DNA of 64,000 nucleotides from Burkholderia sp. Bp8992 (GTDB lineage: Bacteria; Pseudomonadota; Gammaproteobacteria; Burkholderiales; Burkholderiaceae), in the NCBI RefSeq assembly GCF_003853705.1, contig NZ_QTQI01000009.1, positions 1 to 64,000 of the forward strand, in the 5' to 3' direction. A program made the translations under genes and the position numbers. This document shows, one piece after another, positions 25,106 to 36,100 of the stretch (position 1 is the first letter of the stretch; the number at the start of each line of letters is the position of its first letter). The notes beneath the pieces were generated by a model. It was not told where the DNA came from. It worked only from the letters and a program-made list of their open reading frames with translations, and did not search any database.

Positions 25106-26851
25106 TTAAACGCTCAGCGCATCGACGCCATCCTGCGCACGCAGGCGTGCGGGTTGCGTGTCGCTGACGATGCGCCCGTTGTCGAGCTTCAGCAGCCGGT
25201 CGGCGAGATCGAAGTAGCGGTCGTCGTGCGTGATCACGATCACGGCCTTGCCGCGTGCACGCAGTTCGGGCAGCAGCTGTTCGTAGAACACGGCCTTGAA
25301 CGACGGGTCCTGGTCGGCTGCCCATTCGTCGAACAGGTAAAACGGCCGGTCCTCCAGGTATGCGACGACGAGCGCGAGCCGCTTGCGCTGCCCGGTCGAC
25401 AGCGCGCGCGTCGAGAACGCGCCGTCGACCACTTTCACCTTGTGGTCGAGCGCGAGCTTCGCGACGAGCGCGTTCGCCCGTGCATCGGCCTGTGCGCGCG
25501 ACGGATCGTCGGGATCGACGATGCCGAGCAGCGCGTCGAACAGGTGGAAATCGTTGAAAACCGCACTGAAGCGCTGACGGTAGGCCGCGCGCTCGCGCCA
25601 GCCGATCGTGCGGCCGTCGACCTCGATCGTGCCTTCCTCGGGCTCGTAGAGCCCCGTCAGCACCTTCGCGAGCGTCGTCTTGCCGCTGCCGTTGCCGCCG
25701 ACGATGAACACGAGTTCGCCCGGCTTGATCGTCAGGTCGATCGGCCCGATGCTGAACATCCGTTCGTCGCGTTCGTGGAAGTACGCGTGCGTGACGCCGC
25801 GCAGCGTGACGGCGCCGGCCAGCGGCACGTCGGGTGCGTCGGCCGCGGGCGGCACCGTGCGCAGCGCGCCGAATTCGGCCATCACGCCTTCGATCCGCGT
25901 GAGCGACACGCGTGCGGCATTGACGGTCGGCAGGTTGTTCAGCAGGCCGTCGAGCGGCACGAGCATGAACAGGAACACGACGACGTAGCCGGCCGCCGCG
26001 GCCGGGTCGGCATGCACGCCGAGCTGCGGCCAGAACGACGCGACGCCGAGGAAGACGTAGAACAGGAAGATGATCCAGCCGACCCCGACCGCATACGCGC
26101 TGAACGCACGGCGGCGATGGTCGCGCACTTCGCCGATCGCGGCGCCGAGCTGGCCGTCGACGAACTGGCGGGCACGCGCGTCGTGCAGCTTCAGCTCCTT
26201 CGCGCCGGAGAACAGCGAGCCGAGATAGCCGAACAGACGGTCCTGCGCGTGGCCGGCCGCTTCGAGCGACGCGATCGCGCGGCGGTCGCCGGTGTGATAG
26301 CCGAGCGAGCCGGCGATGATCGCGGCCAGCGCCAGCAGGCAGACGGGCCACGACAGCCACGCGAGGTAGCCAAGGCAGCCGAACACGATCGAGCCGTGCA
26401 TGACGAGGTTCGGCAGTGCGAAGAACAGCATCGACACGTTGGTCGCGTCGTCGGTCAGCACCGACTGCACGGGCGCCGCGCCGATCCGCTCGATGTCGCG
26501 CAGCTCGGCCGCGCCGACGCGCCGTGCGAGATGCACGCGCAACCGCGCCATCGTGTCCTGCGACAGGCGGGCGAACAGCGTGCCCGACACGATCCGCGTG
26601 ACGAGCGCGATCACTGCACACAGGGCGAAGCGCCACGCGAGCGACGCGTCGGCGGCGCCCGGCTGCGACAGCGCGCGGTTCAGCGTCGCGACGAGCAGCA
26701 CGCTCGCGATGCCGTTCAGCACGCACGCGGTGAGCGCCAGCGTGAACGACACGCGGCTTTCGCGCAACAGCGCAAGGATCAGGCGCGCGGCGGGGCGGCC
26801 GGGGGAGGCGTCGAGGGACGGCGGGGAGGAAGGCTCGTGGGCAGCTGTCAT
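25106..26851 (-). CDS. orbE: PvdE-like ABC exporter OrbE
   Basis: This is an inner-membrane fused ABC exporter of the cyclic-peptide/PvdE family, expected to move an ornibactin precursor to the periplasm. The product has 581 residues from the ATG at MTAAHEPSS; a TTG 48 bases upstream extends the frame but adds nothing family-like. Six membrane segments occupy about residues 20-320. The nucleotide-binding domain has Walker A GGNGSGKTTL near residue 385, a variant signature LSTGQRKRLAL near 486 and Walker B FYLFDEWAADQDP near 508. It is transcribed alone on the minus strand, divergent from orbI, each behind its own OrbS-type promoter. The ribosome site is weak. Confidence 0.9.
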   Translation of the reverse strand: MTAAHEPSSPPSLDASPGRPAARLILALLRESRVSFTLALTACVLNGIASVLLVATLNRALSQPGAADASLAWRFALCAVIALVTRIVSGTLFARLSQDTMARLRVHLARRVGAAELRDIERIGAAPVQSVLTDDATNVSMLFFALPNLVMHGSIVFGCLGYLAWLSWPVCLLALAAIIAGSLGYHTGDRRAIASLEAAGHAQDRLFGYLGSLFSGAKELKLHDARARQFVDGQLGAAIGEVRDHRRRAFSAYAVGVGWIIFLFYVFLGVASFWPQLGVHADPAAAAGYVVVFLFMLVPLDGLLNNLPTVNAARVSLTRIEGVMAEFGALRTVPPAADAPDVPLAGAVTLRGVTHAYFHERDERMFSIGPIDLTIKPGELVFIVGGNGSGKTTLAKVLTGLYEPEEGTIEVDGRTIGWRERAAYRQRFSAVFNDFHLFDALLGIVDPDDPSRAQADARANALVAKLALDHKVKVVDGAFSTRALSTGQRKRLALVVAYLEDRPFYLFDEWAADQDPSFKAVFYEQLLPELRARGKAVIVITHDDRYFDLADRLLKLDNGRIVSDTQPARLRAQDGVDALSV

Positions 26852-26955
26852 CGGCAACGTCGGTAAAGGGAAGGCAGGCAAAAAACGCGGAAACGGCAAA
26901 TCTGACGCGAAAGCCGCGGGCGAGGCGGGCCCCGTTGCGGCTTTCCTCCCTGATA

Positions 26956-26980
26956 GACGAACGGGCCACGCAAATATTTA
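26956..26980 (-). promoter_or_regulatory. OrbS-dependent promoter of orbE
   Basis: On the minus strand TAAAT (26980-26976), 16 bases, then CGTC (26959-26956), followed by TAT. This is the exact spacing of the orbH and orbI promoters, 105 bases upstream of the orbE start. Confidence 0.8.
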
Positions 26981-27028
26981 GCAGCACCGTCAAGAAAAAC
27001 GGCCGCACGCACTTTGCGCGCAAAACGG

Positions 27029-27053
27029 TAAAAAATCGGCCGCGTCGTTCGTC
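27029..27053 (+). promoter_or_regulatory. OrbS-dependent promoter of the orbI operon
   Basis: TAAAA (27029-27033), 16 bases, then CGTC (27050-27053), 71 bases before the orbI start. It drives the biosynthesis and receptor operon that runs to orbL; no other convincing promoter is seen inside that operon. Confidence 0.8.
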
Positions 27054-27123
27054 ACACCAGTGAAGCCGCCCCAAGCGGCCCCGAGACTTGGCCGAAGCGG
27101 CCGGACCGAAGGACTTCACGCAC

Positions 27124-30100
27124 ATGACGAGTTTCCCGACTGCGCTGCATCACCGAATCCGCGAACTGGCGCGCCTCGCGCCCGACGCACCCGCCATCGC
27201 GGCTCCTTTCCAGAATGACCTGCGCCTGTCGCGCGGTGCACTCGACGCACGTGCGTCGCACCTCGCCCGGCAACTGCGCGCGGCCGGCGTCGGCGCGGAA
27301 GTGCGGGTCGGCGTGTGTATCGAGCGTTCGTGCGAACTGTTTGTCGCGCTGCTGGCCGTATTGAAGGCGGGCGGCGTGTTCGTGCCGCTCGATCCGCGTC
27401 ATCCGGCCGCACGCCTCGACTGGATCGTCCGGGATGCACAGCTGCGGCACGGCATCGTCGATGCGGCCGGTCGTGCGGCGCTCGGCACGCCGTTCGAACA
27501 CGCGTTCGATCCGGCAACCGCAACCGCGGGCGAGCCGGCCCTCGGTGCGGACCATGAAGAAGCCGTGCCGGTCCACCCGCGTTCGGCCGCCTACATGATC
27601 TATACGTCGGGCTCGACCGGCACGCCGAAGGCGGTGGTCGTCGAGCACGGGCCGCTTGCCGCGCATTGCGCCGCGCTCGCAGCCGCACTGCCGATCGAGG
27701 CCGGCGACCGTCTGCTGCATTTCGCGTCGGTCAACTTCGATGCCGCGCATGAATGCTGGCTGGCGCCGCTCGCGATCGGCGCGAGCATCGTCGTGGCGCC
27801 GCCGCAACCGTTCGCGCCGGACGCCGCGCATGCGCTGCTCGTGCGCGAGTCGGTCAACGTGGCCGCGTTCCCGCCTGCCTACCTGCGCGAATTCGCGGCC
27901 GTTGCCGCGCGCGACGGCGTGCCGCCGGCGCTGCGCGTGCTCGCATTCGGCGGTGAAGCGCTGCCGCAGCAGGCATTCGAATTCGTGCGCGGCACGTTCC
28001 CGTCGGTACGCCTGATCAACGGGTACGGGCCGACCGAGGCCGTGATCTCGCCGATGCTGTGGCCGGTCGAGCCGGGCGAGACGCCCGTGCTGGCCGCGGA
28101 CGACGCGTATGCATCGCTGCCGATCGGCCGCGTGATCGGCCCGCGCGTCGCGCGTGTCGACGGCGCCGCGGACGACGGCGCAGGTGAGTTGCTGCTCGGC
28201 GGCGTCTGCGTTGCGCGCGGTTATCACGGCCGTCCGGCCTTGACGGCCGAACGCTTCATTCCCGATGCGGACGGCGAGCCCGGCGCACGCGTCTACCGCA
28301 CCGGCGACCTCGCACGGCTGCGCGACGACGGCGCATTCGACTATCTCGGCCGCCTCGACGATCAGGTCCAGGTGCGTGGCGTGCGCGTGGAGCCGGCGGA
28401 AATCGCCGCGTGCCTGCGCTCGCATCCGGCCGTGGCCGACGCGGCCGTGGTGGCCGAGACCGGCAACGGTCCGACGCGGCTGATCGCGTGCGTCGCGCTG
28501 CGCGCGGCGGCCGACGATGCGGCATTGAAGGCGCATGTGGCCGCGCAATTGCCGGCTGCGTGGCAACCGCACCGGTTCGTGCGCTGCGACGTGCTGCCGT
28601 ATACGTTGAACGGCAAGCTCGATCGTGCCGCGCTGCGCGAGCGGATTGCCGCTGCCCGCGACACGACGCAAGGTGCCGGCGATGCGCCGCGCACGCCGGC
28701 CGAACAGCAGATAGCCGGCTTCTGGCAGACGCTTCTGGGCCTCGATGCCATCCCGTCGCGCGACGACCGGTTCTTCGCGCTGGGCGCCGATTCGCTCGCC
28801 GCGATGCAGTTGCAGGCCGCGATCCGTGCGGCCATGCGCGTGAACCTGCGGCTGGACACGCTGTTCGCCGATCCGGCGCTCGCCGAGCTGGCCGAGCAGG
28901 TCGATCGCGCGGAGCGCGAGACCGGCGAACCGCTGGCTGCCATCGGCGCGCGCCGTGCGCCGGCCGATGCGGCTGCCTCGCGCGCACCGCATGTCGACCG
29001 TGCGGCCTCGCTCGCGCAACAACGCTTCTGGGTGCTCGCGCAAACGCGTGACGCGAGCGCCGCGTATCACATCGCCGCGCACTGGACGATCGACGGCGCG
29101 CTCGACCGCGACGCGCTGCAGCGCGCGCTCGATCACGTGATCGGGCGTCACGAAGCGTGGCGCACGACGCTCGTCGACAACGACGACGGCGTCGTGATGC
29201 AGCGAATTCATGCGCACTTGCCGGTGTCGATCGCCGACGTCGACTTGCGCGACCAGCCGCCGGCCGCGCGTGATGCCGAAGCCGCGCGTCTCGCCGAACG
29301 CGACGCGGCCGAGCCGTTCGACCTCGCGCGCGGCCCGCTGCTGCGCGCGACGCTCGTCGCGCTTGCCGATAACCGCCACCGCCTGCTGCTGACCGCGCAT
29401 CACGCGATCACCGACGGCTGGAGCTCGCGCTGCGCGTTCGACGAGCTGTCGGCTGCGTATCGCGCGTATGCCGAAGGCCGCGAACCGTCGCTGCCCGACC
29501 TGCCGATCCAGTACGCCGACTATGCGGACTGGCAGCGCGCCATGCTGGCCGGCGGCGAGGGCGCACGCCAGCTCGACTACTGGCGCGACGCCTTGCGCGA
29601 CGTGCCGGGCCCGCTCGCGCTGCCGGTCGACCGCCAGCCGGGCGCCGTGCGCACGCTGCAGGGCGCGCGCGTGTCGGTGCGCCTGCCCGACGCGGTCGCG
29701 GCCGACGTGCGGCACCTCGCACGCGACGCGCAGGCCACCGTCTTCACGGTGCTGCTCGCCGCGCTCGATGCGTGGCTGTCGCGCCTGACCGGCGCAACGG
29801 ACGTCGTCGTCGCGGTGCCGGTTGCGCACCGCCAGCGTCCCGAAACGCGCGCGCTGCTGGGCCTGTTCCTGAATACGGTCGCGCTGCGCGTGCAAGTGGC
29901 GCCGACGCTGCCGTTCCGCGCGCTCGTCGATGCGGCGCGCACGGCGGCGCTCGACGCGGTGGCGCACCAGGACGTGCCGTTCGAGCGCGTCGTCGATGCG
30001 GTGAAGCCGCCGGTCAGGCGCGGCGACGAATGGCTGCGCGTGAAGTTCGCGCAGCAGTTCGATGCGCGGCACGACAGCGTGCTGCCGGGCGCGACGGCAA

Positions 30101-33100
30101 TCGCGACGCCGGGGCCCGACCTCGCCGCGCGCTTCGACTTCGCAGTCGATTTCACCGACGATGCAACCGGCATCGAACTGGTCGCGGCCTATGCGACGGA
30201 CTGCATCGACGCGGACACCGCGCGCGCCTGGCTCGACAGCTATGCGGCGCTCGTCGGCGCGGCCGCGCGCGATCCGCAGCACACGACGGCCGCGCTGCCG
30301 TGCGACGCATCGGCCGCATCGCGCCAGCCGCGCAACGGTCGCGCATTGCGCATCGAGCATGCCGACATCGTCGCTGCGTTCGCGCGGCAGGCGGCTGCAT
30401 ATCCGCATCGCATCGCGCTGGCCGACGCATCGGCATCGCTGACGTTCGCCGAACTCGACGACGCGTCGAACCGCGTCGCACGCGCACTGATACAGCGCGG
30501 CGTGAGCGCCGAAGCGTCCGTGATCGTCTGCATCGAACGGTCGGCGCGTTTCGTCGTCGGCCTGCTGGGCGCGCTGAAGGCCGGCGCGCTCGCCGTGCTG
30601 CTCGATCCGGCGCAGCCGGCCGCACGACTCGGTGCCGCGGCAGCCGACTGCGGCGCGCGCTGGGCGCTCGTCGCGGACATCGCCGCGTGGCCGGCCGGCA
30701 TCGCCACGCAGCCGCTCGACGTCGACACGCTGGCGCAGGATGCGACGCTCGCCCACGCGGCCGGCGTGCGCGTCGCGCCGCATCCGGAACAGGGCGCGTA
30801 CCTGATCTATACGTCGGGCTCGACCGGCACGCCGAAGGGCGTCGTCGTCTCGCACGGCGCACTGGCCGACTACGTGCAGGGGATGCTCGACGAACTCGCG
30901 TTCGCACCGGACGCATCGTTTGCGATGGTGTCGACCGTCGCGGCCGACCTCGGCCATACGTCGCTGTTCGGCGCGCTGTGCGCGGGCCGCACATTGCACC
31001 TGCTGCCGGCTGCCTGCGCGTTCGATCCGGACCTGTTCGCCGACGAAATGCGTCGCCGCGAAGTCGGTGTGCTGAAGATCGTGCCGAGCCACCTGCAAGC
31101 GCTGCTCGACGCGCGCGTGCCGGCCGACGTGCTGCCGCGCCACGCGCTCGTGACGGGCGGCGAAACGCTCACGTGGGCGCTCGTCGCGCGCCTGGCCGCG
31201 CTCGTGCCGGCCTGCCGCGTGATCAACCATTACGGGCCGACCGAAGCGACCGTCGGCGCGATCGCCTGCGACACGGCGTCGATTGCCGCCGAGGCACGCA
31301 ATCCCGCGAGCGGCGTGCCGCTCGGCCTGCCGCTGCCGAATGCACGTGCGCTCGTGCTCGACGCGTTCGGCGCGTGCGTGCCGGCCGGCGCGACGGGCGA
31401 GCTGTATCTGGGCGGGCCCGGTGTCGCGCGCGGCTATCTCGGCCGCCCGGCACAAACCGCCGAGCGCTTCGTACCCGATCCGTTCACGCCCGGTGCGCGG
31501 CTGTATCGCACGGGCGACCGCGTGCGGCTGCGCACGGACGGCCGCCTCGCGTTCCTCGGCCGCATCGACGACCAGGTGAAGATCCGCGGCTACCGCGTCG
31601 AACCGGGCGAAGTGAGCGCGGCCGTGCGCGCGGCCGGGCCGGTCGCACAGGCCGAAACGCTCGCGATCGAACACGACGGCCGCTTGCGGCTCGCGACGTT
31701 CGTCGTGATGCGCGACGGCGCGGCATTCGACGAAGCCGCCGTGCGCGCAGCGCTCGCGGCAACGCTGCCCGACTACATGGTGCCTGCGCAGTTCGTCGCG
31801 CTGGCTCGGCTGCCGGTGACGGTGAACGGCAAGATCGATCGCGCGGCATTGCGCGAACTGGCTGCCGCACCCGTTGCGGTCGCGTCCGGTGACGCACCGC
31901 GGGGCGCGGTCGAAACCGTGCTCGCCGAAGTCTGGCAGGCCGTGCTGAAGGCACCGAACGTCGGCCGCGACGACAACTTCTTCGAACTCGGCGGCGATTC
32001 GATCCTCGTGCTGCAGGTGATTGCCCGTGCGCGCAAGCGCGGCGTGCGCTTCACGCCGAAGCAGTTGTTCGACGGCCCGACCGTCGCCGAACTCGCGCGC
32101 ATCGCGAAGACAGACGACGCGGCCACTGCCGTACCGCCCGCGAGCGCGGTCACGACGTCAGCCGCGACGCCGACTGCCGCGCCGGTCCTGACGCCCGCGC
32201 AGCAACGCTTCTTCGCGCTCGATATCCCGCATCCGGGCCACTGGAACCAGTCGGTCGCGTTCGACGTGCGCGGCTCGTTCGATGTCGACGCGTTCGCACG
32301 CGCATTCGACGCGTTGCTCACGCATCACGACGCATTCCGCCGGCGCTTCGCGCGTGGTGCGGACGGCACGTGGCAAGCGAGCGACGCCGCGAAGCCGTAC
32401 GACGCATTGCCGTTCGTCGAAGTCGCCGCTCGCGACGACGCCGATGCGCTCGCGCGCTTCGACGCGTTGCAGCGCCGTCTCGACCTCGGCCGCGGGCCGC
32501 TCGCCTGCGCGTGCGCGGCGCGTCTGCCGGACGGTTCGACGCAGCTTTATCTGGCGATTCACCATGCGATCGTCGACGGCGTGTCGTGGCGCATCCTGCT
32601 CGACGATCTCGACACGGCCTATCGCGCCGCATGCGAACGCACGCCGGTCCGCCTGTCGCAGCCGGGCCTGCGCGCCGACGCCTGGGCCGCACGGCTCGCG
32701 CGCGCCGCGACGGACCCGGCGTCGCCGTTCGCGGGCGAAGTCGCGTACTGGGCCGGCATGGCGCAGGGTGGCGATGTCGTACCGGATCATCCCGACGCAG
32801 CAGCGACGAACGCTGATGCGTCCGTCGTCGTGCAGACGATCGACGCGGCATTGACCCGCGCGGCGCTGACCGATGCGCATGCGGCTTATCGCACGCAGAC
32901 GATCGAAGTGCTGGGTGCGGCGCTCGCGCTGGCACTCGCCGGCGCACGCGATGCCGCGTCGTGCCGCGTCGAACTGGAAGGACATGGCCGCGAAGCGCTG
33001 TTCGACGACGCGGACGCGAGCCGCACGATCGGCTGGCTGACGAGCCATTACCCGGTGACGCTGCCGGTCGAAGCGACCGCCCGCGACACGCTGTGCGCCG

Positions 33101-36100
33101 TCAAGGACACGCTGCGCGCGGTGCCGCACAAGGGGCTCGGCTTCGGCGTGCTCGCCCATTACGGCGATGCGGCGACGCGCGCGGCGCTGGCCGCCGTGCC
33201 GCGCCCGCGCGTCACGTTCAACTATCTCGGCCAGTTCGATGCGCCGCGCGATGCGACGCTCGTGCCGCGCTTCGGCGGCACCGGCGTCGAGCGCGATCCG
33301 CAAGGCCCGCTCGGCAATACGCTCGCGATCCACGCGTACCTCGATACGGACCGCGACGGCGCGCGCACGCTGAAGGTGCACTGGGTCTACGGTGCGCCGC
33401 AGTTCGAACGCGCGACGATCGACGCGTTCGCCGAACGCTTCGCGTCCGCGCTGCGCGAGCTCGTCGACGCATGCGCGTCGCGCGTCGCGCATCGCGGTGC
33501 CGGCGCGACGCCGGGCGATTTCCCGCTCGCGCAGGCCGCGGGCCTCACGCAAGCCGCGATCGAACGCACGCCGCTCGACTGGCGCGCGATCGACGACGTG
33601 TATCCGCTGTCACCGATGCAGCAGGGCATCCTGTTCCATGCGCTGTTCGCACCGGGCCACGCGAGCTACGTGAACCAGCTCGTCGCGACCGCGACCGCGC
33701 TGGACGCCGACCGGCTCGCCGCCGCGTTCGACGCGTCCGTTGCGCGTCACGACATCCTGCGCACGAGCGTAATGCCGGACGAGGCTGCGCCGCTGCAGTG
33801 CGTGCATCGTCATGCCCGGATGCCGGTCGAGCAGCTCGACTGGCGCGAGCGCGGCGACACGCTCGACGCCGATTTCGACGCTTGGCTCGCGGCCGACCGC
33901 GCGCGCGGCTTCGACTGGCGCGAGCCGCCGCTGATGCGGCTCACGCTGATCCGTGTGTCGAACGACGCATGGCGCGTCGTGTGGACGCGTCATCACGTGC
34001 TGCTCGACGGCTGGAGCACCGCGCGCCTGCTCGCCGACGTGCTGCGCGACTATCGCGACCCGGATGCCGTGTCGCCGTTCGCGAGCCGTCCGGCACTGCG
34101 TTACCGGGACTTCATCGCATGGCTCGGCACGCGCGACCGCGATGCCGACGAGCGTTTCTGGACCGAACGTCTTGCCCGTCTGGATGCGCCGACGCTGATT
34201 GCCGAACGCACGGCCGATCGCGCCGATGCCGAGATGGCCACGTGGCGCGCGACGCTCGATGCGGACGCGATGGCGCGCGTTGCGCAGACGGCGCGTGCCT
34301 TGAAGCTGACCGTCAACACGCTGGTGCAGGGCGCATGGGCGCTCGCGCTGCAGCGGATGACGCACCAGCCGGCCGTCGCGTTCGGCGCGACCGTCGCGGG
34401 CCGTCCCGACGCGCTCGCGGACGTCGACGCGGTACTCGGCCTGTTCATCAACACGTTGCCGGTGATCACCGCACCGGCCCCGCAGCAACGCGCGGCCGAC
34501 TGGCTGCAAGCGCTGCAGCGCGAGAACGCGGCCGCCGCCGAGCATGCGCACACGCCGCTCGCCGACATCCAGCGCTGGGCGCGCGGAGCGGGCGGCGCAC
34601 TGTTCGACACGCTGGTCGTGTTCGAGAACTACCCGGTCGACGACACGGCGCGCGACGCCGATCCGCGTGCGTTGGCATTGAGCGGCGTACGCAGCATCGA
34701 AGCGACCGATTTCGCGCTGACGCTGGTCATCGAAAGCGGCGCCGAACTGACGATCGACTACGGTTACGACACCGCCCGCGTCGATGCACGGCAGGTCGAG
34801 ACCTGGCACCGTGCGTTCGCCTGTGCGCTCGATGCGCTGGCGCGCACGCCGGACGCGCTGCTCGGCACGCTGTCGATCGCCGACGATGTCGCCCGCGACG
34901 CACTGGCGCTCGCCCAGGATACGGCGCGCGCATGGCCGGCGCCGCAGCGGCAGCCGCTGCACCTGCAATTCGCCGACGCCGCGCAGGCGACGCCCGACGC
35001 GATCGCGCTCGAATATGCCGACGTTCACGGCGGCGTGCATCGCGCGACCTATCGCGAACTCGACGTGGCGACGTCGCGCATCGCGGCCGCGCTGCGCCGG
35101 CGCGGCGTGCAGCCCGACACGCCGGTCGCGCTGTGCGTCGAGCGTTCGTTCGACATGGTGATGGCGCTCGTCGGCGTGCTGAAGGCCGGCGCCGCGTACC
35201 TGCCGGTCGACCCCGACTATCCGGCCGAGCGCATTGCGTACCTGCTGCGCGACGCGCGGCCGGCCGTCGCGATCACGCAGGCCCATCTGCGCGAGCAGGT
35301 CGAGGCCGCGCTGGGCGAGGGCGCCGACACGCAGTTGCTGACGGTGGCGGACCTGCTTGCGGACGCAGCGGGCGACACGCCTGCAGGCGAGGCCGCCGCG
35401 ATCGACGACGCGCAGCTCGCGTACCTGATCTACACGTCCGGCTCGACCGGCAAGCCGAAGGGCGCCGGCAACACGCACGGCGCACTGGCGAACCGGATCG
35501 CGTGGATGCAGCACGCGTACCGGCTGACGCGCGACGACGTCGTGCTGCACAAGACGCCGTTCGGCTTCGACGTGTCGGTCTGGGAATTCGTGTGGCCGCT
35601 CGCGATCGGCGCGAAGCTCGCGATCGCCGCGCCCGGCGACCATCGCGACCCGGCGCGTCTCGCGGCCGCGATCCATGCGCACGGCGTGACGGTTCTGCAT
35701 TTCGTGCCGTCGATGCTGGCCGCGTTCGCCGCGCATCTCGACGATTTCTCGGCCGCCGCGCAATGCGACAGCGTGCGCCTGATCGTCGCAAGCGGCGAGG
35801 CGCTCGCACCCGAACTCGTCGCGAAGATGGCGCGCCTCTTGCCGAACGCGACGCTCGTGAACCTGTACGGGCCGACCGAAGCCGCGATCGACGTGTCGCA
35901 CTGGACTTGCGGCCCCGCCGACGCGCACGCGGTCGCGGTGCCGATCGGTCATCCGATCGCGAACCTGCAACTGCACGTGCTCGATGCCGCGTGGCAGCCG
36001 GTGCCGGCCGGCGCGACCGGTGAACTGTATCTCGCGGGCGCGGGCCTCGCGCGCGGCTACCTCGGCCGTCCGGCGCTGACCGCCGAGCGCTTCGTGCCCG

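Noticed and set aside
26852-26899. TTG-initiated N-terminal extension of OrbE
   Set aside because: The 16 added residues are not family-like, and the ATG at 26851 gives the normal start.
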